Part shown: positions 46,371 to 58,900 of the stretch, in pieces | How the letters are laid out: each line of letters opens with the position of its first letter | Position numbering within the stretch: the first letter of the stretch is position 1 | DNA from: Pontederia crassipes | Lineage: Eukaryota > Streptophyta > Magnoliopsida > Commelinales > Pontederiaceae | Length of the DNA: 64,000 nucleotides | Assembly (NCBI GenBank): GCA_030549335.1 | Contig: CM060189.1 | Span: 49,818,917 to 49,882,916 of the forward strand | Direction: 5' to 3' | Notes under the pieces: model-generated | Told to the model about the DNA's origin: nothing | What the model saw: only the letters and a program-made list of their open reading frames with translations | The model's database searches: none | Position numbers and translations under genes: made by a program

Positions 46371-46866
46371 TTAAAAAAGCTAAAGAAGACAAGAGTTAGA
46401 TGGGCTTTAAGGCCCGCATACTTTAGGCTTTTAGCCTTTAAAAGGCTGCAGATTTGGAACCCACGAACCGCAAAGTAGAGGGCGGAAACCAGGCGGGAGT
46501 TTGGAAAAAAGATCGGAAAGGAACAAGATCGCGACTTGCGAGTCCACGAAGCGGGGGCGGTGTTTGAGCGGTTGCGAGGCGGCGACGGTCACAAGCGCAG
46601 CGGCTGCCTGCAGGCTGGACACCGGTGGAGATGGTGTGATGTGACTTCCGCAACATCACGAGCCCGAGGTCCCTCGACCGCGAAGGGCCCCCCCGTACGT
46701 CGACGGCGGTCGTCAGAAAAGAGTCTCTTCGTAGAGAGCTCTCGCGAGATGGAGATGTCCATGTTTTCGGTATTCGTCGAAACAACTGGGTGAAGATTAA
46801 AGATAATTTAGATCTCGTCGACTGCACCATAGTTGTGGATTCCCTTGTTCGAAACCAAAAACCTTC
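46371..46866 (+). promoter_or_regulatory. GC-rich 5' flank and promoter region of the Integrator-type gene
   Basis: A sharp rise in GC content from about 46440 to 46800 separates AT-rich transposon DNA from the gene. Open frames on both strands (about 130 codons on minus) are of Arg/Ser/Pro-rich composition and match nothing I recognise, so I read the block as promoter sequence. Confidence 0.5.
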
Positions 46867-46872
46867 TATAAA
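46867..46872 (+). promoter_or_regulatory. TATA box of the Integrator-type gene (predicted)
   Basis: TATAAA within CTTCTATAAACCC, 79 bp before the ATG at 46951. It implies a transcription start near 46900 and a leader of about 50 nt. Confidence 0.6.
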
Positions 46873-46950
46873 CCCTGCGGCTTCCTAGCGCAAAGTCGAA
46901 GAGTTCGGCACCGGGAAAACTTCACAAGCGGATCGTTCCGTGGAAAGGGG

Positions 46951-49900
46951 ATGGAGAAGATCCCTGCGGCTTGCGCCATGCAATGGAGCATCGAGCTCGA
47001 GAAGGGCCTCCGCTCCAAGAATCCAGGTCAGTTCGTCCTTCCTTCCGCGTGCTTTTCTTTATTACTTTTGTCGACTTGATTTGTCGAAGTTGACGACAGG
47101 GGCGGACCTAGGACCCTTGAGCTCATGGGTGCAATTTTTTTTATAAAATATTAATATGAAAAGTATTATATTCGAAATATAAAATTAATTGAAAATTATT
47201 TCAATTTTTTATGCAATAAGTTTATTGTTGATATTGTTAATTGATTCCAAGTCGATATATTATATCGTACAATCGTTCACAAAAAGCAATAAAAATGCAT
47301 AGTAATAAGTTACTATAAAAACTAGTAATATGATATTAAGAGTGATTTTGCTCGTTAAAAATAATTTAAATTTATACTAATAGATATATACAACAACAAC
47401 AACAAAGCCTTATCCCACTACGTGGGGTCGGCTACATGGATATACGACGCAATTCCGCTCTATTAGTAACATAATACTAATAGATATATAGTTAAGATAA
47501 ATTAAAAAATTAAGATAGAATGTGAAGAGTTAACTATGAAAATAAATTATGTAATAGAGATAATATAAACACAATATATCATATTTTATTTCAAAGCAAA
47601 AAAAAAAAGATGAGAACATTAGTAATAAGATTTAACTTATATTAATTGTTACTTAAGTTAATACCTATATAATAAACTCTTAAACTTTAATGGGGTCAAT
47701 TGACCCCATTAATCAACATGTAGGTCCGCCCATGGTCGACGATCAGTTCTTGCTGTTCGGGAGCATCTCCCTGTTGCTGCGCTGGAGAGTCATCCTGTTT
47801 GGACTATGTCCAAATTAGGAGGGTGTTTTGACACAGATATCCTGCTGACCGGGGGAATCCTCTGAAACTTCGAGCAGTGTTATGAACTTGGTAAAAATTT
47901 GCCATAGGTGATTAAGATTGGCATAACATGTAAAATTGTAATGATGGGAAAGTAGTCCATCAATTTTAGCTCTAGTAGTTCTTTTTGTCACTTGGTTTGT
48001 TTTTCTCTAATTGATAACTTTAGGAGTTGATGATACATGGATTTTGAGATACTATTATTTTTTTTGTGAGAAAGTTTTAGATACTATTATTGATAACATG
48101 ATATCGAATTGTCTTAGTGTATCATCCACGATTGTTTTCTAGAAAAGAATGACTGCAGATCGATATGAGATTACCATGCCATAGATGTATGCTTCTATTT
48201 AGCAATATACATGACTGACTTGTTATTTTTTTATTATATTAGAAAGGGAGGCTCATGCAAATGGTCTTATCTGAGATGGCAAGGGATTTTTTGAGGTTCG
48301 CTCTAGTTGAATTTAACATTGAGATAACTTGTGAAGACTTCTATATATCTTACATCAATAAAATAGTAGAAGAGTACTCTCTAGTCATCCTCTTTTCCGA
48401 CGGAAAAATAGAGGCCCATGAACCTAGTACACGGAAAATAAGAGTTTAAAGGGACATAAGAAATCCCATGGAGAGAGGAGACCTCTTGGATTATGGGAGA
48501 TTTGTATGTTGGTGTGCCACAATCATATTCTCATGATGCTTAGACGCTGAAGTTCCACATTTCCAAGAGCTTATTTGATTGGGTGCTGTGAGGTTTCTGT
48601 GCATTTTCTCAATCTTTAGATAGAAATTGTAATATTTTAAGGTTTGGAAGGACTCAATGGCTGCCTTTACATTTTCTTTTTCTTTGTGTTTCTTGGAGCT
48701 TATGATTGACATCATTTTCGTTGTTGGGTTTCAGATAATGGCAGGAAAGCTGTAGAGCAAATTGGGTCAAGACTTCAGGAATGGACAAAAGAGCAAAACA
48801 TAACAGTGGCAGTTGCCGATATGTTTGGTTTGGTGCCAGGGGAAGACAGAACGTTTGCCAACACTATCCTTCTTCGTCTTGGTGATGCATTTAGATGTGG
48901 TAACAACAATTTGAGGTCCTGCATATTGAAAGTTTTTCTCACTGAGCTCAAACATATTAGAAAGGAAGGAAAAAGGTACAATGGGATTTTGGCTAAGCGG
49001 AGGGTTCCTAATTATGTCGAACTGGTTAAAAGAATAAAAATAGTTTTTGACACAGGTGACACTGAGGCTAAGGCCTTGGCTCTCCATATTTTTGGTTGTT
49101 GTGCTGACCTAGCAAAGGATAGTGTTCACATACGACACATCATACTTTCTAGCTTGCAGTCCTCCCATGTTCTTGAGGTGCAGATAATTTTCTGATTTTT
49201 TTTTCTTTTCACTTTGGTTCCCAATAAAGGGCCTCATTTTTTCTGTTCTTTTTTTAATTTCAAATGCCATCCTTGAGATGTCTCAAACTTGGGTTCTTAT
49301 GTGTTAAAAGTTTTTTCGTTGAATTTTTAGGCCATATGCTGTCTAACTTCTCAAACCTAGCAAAGGATAGTTTTTTCTTCTGTGTTTCATATGCTGATGG
49401 CTTTGTTTCGTTTCTTTGAAGGTGCATAATAGATCCTATTTCATTGGATTCATCACAAACTCCCTCCAATGTGGCCTTCGTAGCAATTCGTGCTTTCTCA
49501 AAAATTCAGTGTTCATCTTCTATTGCAAATAGAGCCTATCAGGTGCATAATTTCTCTGCTGTTAATTTATTATTAGGGCTTGCGATAAGATACTGTCATT
49601 CATGCTTAGTGTTGTGCCATTTCATTGGGTCGTTTCATCGTAATATTAATAGTTTTCAGTGTCGTGCAATATCGGTTGTCACATATCATATATTCTATCT
49701 ATAATATCTAGAGGTATCTATCCTATTTATATTATATTTTTAATAGAGGGTCTGATTGCATTTTCTTATTAATGTGAGGCAGTCACCATTTACAGTCCCT
49801 AGGTTGCTCTTATGGTTACCAACAGTTACAAGCACTTGAGAGTGCAAACTCGTGTTTTAGATTTTGAAGTATACTAAACATGTTATATATTGGGAATGCA

Positions 49901-52900
49901 CATACATATAACTGCGCAATGGGAGTCTTTTTTTTTTTTGAAACGGCAATGGGAGTATTAATCATTAACACTTAGGAAAAGCTTTGTATGTCTAGGAAAA
50001 GGCTTTTCCTTTACAGTCATGCATGAGAAGTTGGGACGCAGGCCACAGTTTGTAAATCTTCTGAGCTGGAGAACTGCACCTGTCACAAGGATATTCATGG
50101 AATGTGATCGATTATAAGTTGTATGTCATTGTTTTTTGAGGAAAAAGGGTTGATTAACGGGGGTATTAATCATCCCGGGATTTCATTAGCATAAGGAATT
50201 GAATTGCAACTAATTTAAGATGGCAACAACCAAGCACAGACCAACAGGGCCAGAAAGAAAGTGGAAGGAAAATCAGCTCAGCAAGTTCCATTCGCGGGCC
50301 GGAACCTTAGCATGGGTGATGATGTATTCCACATAACCGCAGTCCCCTGGAAGATCACCATTTTGCGTTGTATCAAATTTCCCAAAGGGGAGTGCAAATA
50401 GGTATGCCCTATCCTTCCTGGATATGTAAGTGAGAGTATTGGATGGACCTCTCCGTCCTCTTTGAAAAGATGTCCAGAAATTCTCCTTGGCTCCGCTGCA
50501 AATCCAGGAAATATGGACCCTATTACAAACATCACTGGAGATGCAACAATTGAAAAATAGGTGACTGGTGTCTTCCCTCTGATATTACACAACCTGCAGT
50601 CCGTGCTCAATTGAGCAGCCATTTTGTGTGGAGAGAGGCAGTTAAGATTCTTTTCCTTCGGAGGAGTCACATGAAGAATTTTATCTTAAGTGTAACTTTA
50701 GTCTTCCAAATGAGGCAGCTGTCACTAATAAGGCCATCATTTGCAGCTTGTGCAGGCCCCTGCAGGTCTTTGTGTGCCATTTTGGCACTGAAATTGCTGC
50801 TTAACCATGTCCATCCATCAGTGACAGAATTGTTCAGATTGAAGGGGGCAATCAGGTTTAGTAAGTTGAGGAGATCTTCAATATGACGGCCCTAGAGTGG
50901 TGAAATAAAGAAGGGAGCCCAGCTGCCTGGAGTATTTTCGGTGGGTTCAGTCAATGTATCATGGAGTATATCATCTTTGTTTCCAGCCAGATCATAGAGG
51001 TGATGAAAGCGGAGTGCTAGAGAACCCTCGGGCAGCCACTCATCATGCTAGGAGGAGAAAAGAGGTTCTGGAGCCGATGATGGGTCTGACACAAGACCTC
51101 AATTGAGCAGTGATTTGGGAGATGCTGCACGCTTGCACCAAAAAAATGAATTTCCATGTTGAGTCAGAAAGAGAGTTTGTCCAGACACACAATAATATTG
51201 TCAGAGAAGGGATCCCCTTGGGTCTAGGGATGCATGGTATTGTTAGATATGCAGATGCCTAAAACACGAAGGCCGCCCTATAACTTCGGCCGGCATGGGT
51301 CATAAGGCTAGGTGAACCCCTCTAGTCTCCTGGTTAAACCTCACCAAAGAAATCTCCGCCAGAACATATCAAGTCGAGCTTCCACCTGTCTTGTCATCCC
51401 GAGAAATGTCATAAAGTAGATCGAGAGTTGTGTTAGGACACAGCTGAGGAGAACTAATCTGCCCCCTCTGGAGAATGCCCTACCTTTCCTTCTAATTTCT
51501 GCGCCATTCAGTTGATGACTGGAAACCAGCCCTTGGAGTCAGTTTGTTTATCTTAGAGAGGCAGTCCAAGGTAGGAGAAGGGGGTGGGCACCACTAGGTG
51601 TTCGAAGTTCAGCTGCACCGCAGGCCTCCAAGCTGTCCATATCAAATGATATGAAGTGTGATTTGTAGTAATTCCTGTAACATCCCTGAGAAGTTGCCAA
51701 ATAATTTCACTGTAATGACTGCCTGTCGAGTCTCCAATGTAGAACCTTCAACGAAGAAGGTTGTATCATCAGCATACTACAATAAAGGGACCAAAGTGTT
51801 GGAATTGCTCAGAAAGAGTAATTGGAGAATAATCCTGCATCACAAAGAGAGAGGGTTACAGCAGCAAGTGCGTTGACTGCAATGTCAAACAAAAGTGGCG
51901 CAAGGGGTCAGCCCTGTTGCTCACCACGATGTGATTCAATCCAGCTGCCTGTTGTCATTCCATTTATATGAATCGAAAATGAGATGGTGGTACACATCTT
52001 TTCATCCAAGAGATCCATAAATTTGGGGAGCCATGTTTATAGGGAGACTGCCATAAGAAGCTCCAATCAAGTAAAAAATCTTAGCAAAATCAACTTTCCA
52101 AACAAAGCCCTTAGGCCACTTCCCTTCCGGTGAGTAATAATTTCACAGGCCATTAGGCTATTGCATAGCTGTCCGAGAGAGATGTACCATGAATAAAAGC
52201 TGTTTGAACTAGTGTTGTAAGACCTGGCTTGGCTGGTTGGACTTGTGACTGGGCATTAAAACAGACAGCTCGCAGGTCGCCTCAAATTCGGCCTTGAGGT
52301 TGACCGTCAAACGGCTAACCCCACGGGTTTAGGTGATCTGGCCAGTCAAGATGAAAAACAAACTAGGACAAAAAATTTAAGATTTTTTAGGACATATTAC
52401 TCACATATAGTTTTGTTTGAAATTTATGCTTCAACTTCTTTTTTTGTTTTTTTGTCACATGTTATCTGAAAATATTTCTTTATTTTGTAATTATGATTTT
52501 TTTATCTTATATGTAACTACTATTTAATTAAGGATTTAATGGGGGAGGACCCCCTCCCCCCATCTGCGCCCGTTGGATGGAGATCCAATGGGCGCTTTTT
52601 CTTTTGCCGGTTCAGGGCATAAAAAACCGCTTTTTATGCCCCGAAGTCGAACCGCCCTCGGTTCTTACGTGTTCCGATCCCCCGCTCCCTCCTTCCCCTC
52701 TGAATGTCGGAACGTCTGTTCCATCCTCCCTTCCGTGTAGCCGTCGCGGCAGTGCCCATCGACGTCCTCGTTGGATGCCTCTTTGCTGCTGCCGCACCGA
52801 GTCTTCGTCGCCCCGTGAGATTGCCGTTGCGAGATCGCCCTGCAGCGAGATCAGTGTTGCCAAGATCTTCGTAGTCTCGCCGTGATCGCTGCTGCCACGC

Positions 52901-55900
52901 CGAAGTCTTTGTTGCCCCGCTGAGATCGCCGTCGCAAGATCACCATCGCGAGATTGCTACCGCCACGAGGTCGCCCCTGCCCACCGCCGCTTTGCCGAGT
53001 TGCCGCCCGCAAGTGGCGGCGGCGGCAAAGCCCTAACTCACAGGGGCGGCGACAGCAAGCGGCAGTGGCAGCAAGTGACGGCAGCGGCGGCTGCAGGCTG
53101 TGGCAGCAAGCGTGGCGGCGGCATCCTAGCTCACAGCGGCTAAGGCGGCGACGACCTCATGGCAGTAGCAAGGGAGGCCGATCGTCGCGAGGGAGGATGA
53201 GCGGCTGCGAGAGAGGACGCGCGACGGCGAGGGAGGCTGATCAGCGGCGAGGGAGGCTGATTGTCGCGAGGAAGGATGCACGGCGACGAGGGAGGTCGAT
53301 CGGCTGCGACGGAGGACGCGCGAGGATGAGGGAGGACGCGCGGTGGCGAGAGAGGGGGAGGAGCCGCAGCAGCGAGGCGGACGATCGTCACTAGGAAGGA
53401 GGAAGGCAGGGCAGGGGGCAGTCAACCGTAAAAAACCGGTCAAGACAAATCGGGCAAAAAGACCGAAAAATAAATCCTTGAACTGGCGAAAGAAAAAGTG
53501 CCTGTCGGATCTCCATCCGACGAGTGCGGATGGGGGGAGGGGAAGGGGGGAGGACCCCCATTAAATCCTTTAATTAATGTTTAGTTTTTATATTATTAGA
53601 CTTATTTAATTATTTTGTTTTACTTTATTATATTTTAATTTATTTGTTATGCATCCTTGTATATGTTTTACAAGACATTGAAAATGTGATAAAAATCTAT
53701 ATAACCTATTTTATTCTTTTTTTCTTTAACTTATATTATCTGGTCTGACTGTTCATCAATTCGAGTAGATGGCCGAATTGGGTCTTGCAACATTGGTTTG
53801 AACAGGGTTGATTAAGTTATCCATGATAGAACATAATCTATTTGCCAAATCTTTCGAGATCAGCAGGTGCATACAATTTGATAGAGTGACTGCATTAAGG
53901 TCAGCAATTCTTTGGGAGAGGACTTCTAAGGATGAGAAAAAAAATGGTTCAACTTGTTGAAGTCAACATTCCTTTCATAGAATTCCTGCAAGGATTCTCA
54001 TGATATCATTCCTTAGGATATATGTAATATGCAAGATGATGGAACTATATTGATTTTTAAAAAAACTGTCAACAGGAACTGGGGTAAATCATACAGGAAC
54101 TGTATTGTCCCAAGAGATAGCTTGTTTTCAAGCAGCATAAACCGAACAAGACCAAGTAACTAACAATGACAAGTTCGTGCCTTTACCTGGTAAACTCTCT
54201 CCTCGTAGTGGCATGACACAGGGTCTGCAAAACATTGTTGGGATGTCTAAAGTAAAATAATAAAAACTTTAGTTTGTACAGGTTTCACACTTGTCTTTGA
54301 TCCACAAAATTCTTCTGATGAAGTTGTAATTCTAAAAGTGGAATGTATCATCATCAAGCAAAACAGGTTATATATGATTAAAAAATTCATAAAAGGATCC
54401 TTATGGCCGGTCCCAAACTTTTTTCGGGAGGGAGTAACAGATGAGCATTAACTATCGATATTCTTTCATTTTATTAGTTAAGTTTTACTTGAATTGAGTC
54501 CTCCAATGACTCGTACTATCTGTTCTTATTTATTGCAGGTTGGACAGAAACTACTGGTCGGACTTCTAAATGATGAGCTGAAAGCTGAAATGCTCCAGTC
54601 ACTTTCAAAATTAGCTTTCAAATCGACCATTTTGATTGGTGACCAGGCATTTTTCTTCTTATAACCTTTTTTACCCTCAAATTTAAATCTTTCCGTTATA
54701 ATTACTTCCTATTATTATGAGTTATAGTTAGAAAGTTTTAATTAATAATATATATATATATATATATATAAAGAAGACAGTAGAGTGACACGTGGCATCT
54801 TCACAATTTTTTGGAAATTAATTGAAAAAATAAGAAGAATAATAGTCCAACTTAATATTTTTTTACATAGAAGAATATTTATTTACTTTGACCTCTTCTT
54901 TCTCTTATTAGGTAAATTAAAGATATCTATAGATGGAGAATAATCTGATACGCGTTGTGGCATTTGTTAAAAACAATTGTATACAATCCGTTTTGATTTA
55001 GATTTGACAGAATATAATTATTAAATTTTAATCCAGGACTCCCATTATAGATATAACTTAAATATTAAAATTAAACTATAACCTTTTGTATTAATTAATT
55101 AACCAAGATCCATATAACGATTATCAGCATCAATATAACTCCATTAGATGTATCTTCAAAAGGAAAAATAGATAAAATAATACATTTTCAGACTCGGTTT
55201 GGTTAGAGCTGCCCAAAGTTTTCCTACAGCATCTTCAAATTTGGCTGCCCCCCTCTGCAAGATCAGGCTCGTATATTTGTTCCTCTGTAATACCTTCAAT
55301 TTTTCTCCCCAACTTTATTTTCAGAAAATTTTATGATTTAATAAAAAAGGTGAATTCTTATTTTCTGCCCCACAAGGAATTTAATAATTTATAAATCAGA
55401 TTAACTTTTTTAATCTTTTTTACTGTGTCAACTGCAGCAGGGAAAAATGTTACATTTTGGATCCTTTTTCCGTGTTTAATCTGTGTTTGTTTCTACACCA
55501 CTGAGCACAAGCCAAAAAAGTCTCAGATTAATACTACCATATATTTTAAAAAACAGAATTGAATCTTCTTAACAATTTGGATAGTAGTACTAATAACATA
55601 GTTAACTTTGTAACTGATTCTAAAATCCTTATCCAATTATTGTAACAGATTTTGTTTATTTTTTTTTTGGGTACCCACTCGGGGCTCCGGTATCTAGGGC
55701 TACTAGCACCTAAGTAATATTCTGCTGGCCAAGTGGCTTCTAGCTCCCAACAACAGATTTTGTTTATTTCTTTAAACTAAAAGAAAAAAACCATATCTAA
55801 ACTATATAAAATATGGAAAGATAGAATAAATTAATATGAGTAGGAGCTTAGATTTTTATGATTTTTTGTATAAGAAAAAAAATCAAATATGTATTTCCAA

Positions 55901-58900
55901 TTAAGAGACAAAATTGAGTTACCAACTTGGTATTATATAATTTAATTGAGATAATAGTCCTTTTCAAAAGCAAAACAAGAGTTATCCAATAAAATGAAAC
56001 CCCGAGACCAAGTTTGCTCCATGGATGCACACCCTATAATGTATTTTTTGAGAAGAAAAGATAAAATTTCATTAAAAACTTATTAAGAGTTAAAAGAAAT
56101 TTTCAAATTGAATATGAGCAATTGGCGATGGAAAAATTAGGAATTCAATTGATATTGAAAATGTTCATGTACCAAAAGATATTCTCATAAATTATTGTGA
56201 TCACCTAATTTTTGCAATTGTAGAATGCACTTCAAATTTTCTTCAACATATAAATAATATTGGATACAAATAAAAAAGAGTAAGACTTGAATATATGATT
56301 ATTGAAACAAGAATTTTGTGAGAATTCATGTAATTTGTAGAGAAGTATTTTCTAATTTGATGTAAATTTATAATAAAGTACAATTTCTTTAGTATATATT
56401 AGTACTAATTAATAATGTAAAAAAAACGTATTTATTGTTTTTTCAATTATATTAACATAATTTGTAACATACTTCCTATTATTATGAGTTATAGTTAGAA
56501 AGTTTTAATTAATAATTATTTATTAAACTTAAACTATTTAATATTTAAATAAAAAATTATTAGAATTAGTTTACCTTGTTGCAGCGGAATGACGTCGTAT
56601 AATCCATATAGCCGACCCCACCTAGTGGGATAAGGCTTTGTTGTTGTTGTTGTTGTTGTTGTAGTTTACCTTGTTGTACAGACACAGTAGTTCTTTTCAT
56701 GTCTGATTATTCCAATTTTTGTTCCTGGGCCAGAAATTTATTCTAGATATCCAATCGTTATTAGAAGCAAAGTATTTTGTTTAAATCCTGATATGGGTGC
56801 AAATTATGTGGGGAGTTTTCCATAGTTATGACTACTTTCAGGTTAACAATCACCACCTTGTATTATTTAAATGCTAAAGTATAAGACCTGTGCAATCATT
56901 TGATGATTGTAGTGCCGAATCACCTTCAAATTGGTCCCGAGTAAGGTGTATTTGTTAGGTTCCTTTAACAGAATATATTTCTAAGTAGGTCAAGAGATGT
57001 CAATCTATTATACAGTATAAGTGTTATTACATTCACAATTTTATTTATTTATTCTTTGCAGGTGCATTTAATCCTCTCATTTCTCAGCAAGGAAACTTCT
57101 CTGCTTGTGAAGGCTAAGGCATTAAAATGTCTTTCTTTTCTAGTTGGCAGTGGTGCCTTCCATTTTGCAGTTGATAGAACGTTCCTATCTACATTATTTC
57201 ATGTTTCCGTGGAGAAAAAAATTCCACTTCATGTTCAATGTGATGCTCTAAAAGTTTTGTGCAAGGTATTTCTTGAAACTCTGTTTGCAGTAATGTTTGT
57301 TTCCTTTCAATAATTTCTAAATCATAATCACTTTTGGAGGTTGTTAGCAGTGGGTTATCAAACCAACCTATCATGGACATGACTGATTATATTTCTCAGC
57401 TTCTTGCAATGGGGAATGAATCTCAGTGCACTCCCACTATAAAGAAAAATCTAGGTTTTCAATTTATTGTAGATGTCTTATGCAGCCCCCAAATGACAGC
57501 GGGCGGACAAAAACATGCTTCTTCTGAAAATTGGCTTAAAAAGTGCTTTCAGGCAAATGGGAAACCACAGGCTGTTTCAGATAAAGAAGATGGAATAATC
57601 CAGATTGCCTGCAACGTGACATCATTGGTTATAGACCATGTTACAAATCTGTTGAAGAAAATGGTAGATGATTCCAGTGAGGATGTTGGGCATAAATGTT
57701 TGATGCCTTGTTATGAGGTGAAAGAGGACTGCAAAAGCTTGCTTAGCCTTATTTTGCTTCTAATACGAACATATCCTGTTGCCAGTTCTGTGGCATTAAA
57801 TAGTGTAAGACATTTAATACATGCGCTTCTATGTTTTATAGCCGGTCCCAAGCCCGGATAAAGGAGGAGGGTTGTGTTAGGCCCCGACAGCCAGCGTAAA
57901 ACCCTGTCGAATCTCGTGAACATGGATCAACGAATTAGCCGACCCCACCTAGTGGGATAAGGCTTTGTTGTTGTTGTTGTTGATGGCATGAATCAGTTAT
58001 CTATTGAGGATGATGCAGTTGATAAGAGTAAAGATTTTTCTCAAGCAGATGTAGGTGCTGGACCAAGTGGGCCTTCAGACTCTTGTAAACATCTTATGTA
58101 TGTAGAGCTTGTAATGTGCATCACGAGGTTTACCAACGCTTGCCTTTGTATAATTTGGGATACTAATGCAGTCAATTTTGAAGTTTATGAGAAAGTAAAA
58201 CTTCTTATGGGATGCATGCAGCAGAGCAGATCTTGTAATTATGTTCTGTATGAGTTTTTTCGCCTCTGGGTACATCCTTGTACCATATTCTGTTTATGGC
58301 ATTTTCCTAGAGACACTACAGAAGATCCAGAAGAACTAACGGAAAAGAGAACTTCCCCTCATAGTTTGTGCTGGCTTATCCGAGAATTGGAGTCACTTAA
58401 GTTTATCAAAATGATACTACATAAAAGAAACTATTGGGTAGGCTATAGAGCTGGGATGCATACTTGTACAGAGGGGCTGTGGTTTGCAGCAGCTTTTACA
58501 TTTAGGAAATTGTTAGATCATGTACAATCAGATCGCCTTCTTTGCTGGTTGAAGTGTTTGTTGCTGTTAGCTGGAGGTGAAAGCGAAATAAGGCTTCTTC
58601 TTTTTCCAAAGGCAAGTACACAACTGATAAATTCGTTTGAGGGAGAAAGCAAATGTTATGAACCTTCTATTCTCAAAGATATGGTTCAATATATCAGTGG
58701 AAGTTCAGTTTTGCATGGCTGCGAAGGTAAGGTTGCAACAATTCATGGTAGAATATGCTCTGCAGTGAAAACTTTGGATTCTTTTGGGGAATCGGAGTCA
58801 CTTTTCAATTTCCAGATGTGGTTCCTCAATCTTAGAGGCAGTTTCCATGGCATCGTGAAAGAAATACTTGAACTCATGAATTCATATTCATTTTATGTGG

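Larger units (their letters stand above)
50133..54130 (-). mobile_element. Degenerate L1-type LINE in intron 3, minus strand, split by a hAT-type MITE
   Basis: Minus-strand conceptual reading gives RT fragments: LANRLCSIMDNLINPV (53796-53870), QTAFIHG continuing across the MITE at 52200, FSIHINGMTTGSW, RGEQQG and PLAPLLFDIAVNA (51880-51990), the catalytic VVYADDTTFF box (about 51755-51785), and a zf-RVT-like CRLCNIR region (about 50590). Many stops and frameshifts are present. The 3' end is put near 50133 at a short T run. The 5' limit is approximate. It is unrelated in orientation and age to the LINE at 8533. Confidence 0.75.

Noticed and set aside
46431..46830. 130-codon minus-strand ORF upstream of the Integrator-type gene, as a divergent gene
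   Set aside because: Arg/Ser/Pro-rich translation of a GC-rich promoter; no recognised family and an opposing ORF covers the same bases.
52577..53564. Arg-rich ORFs of up to 146 codons inside the MULE
   Set aside because: They follow the GAGGGAGG minisatellite and GC-rich strings; no conserved domain visible.
57711..58275. Minus-strand ORFs opposite the Integrator-type exons
   Set aside because: They are shadows of the coding strand, which matches a known family throughout.
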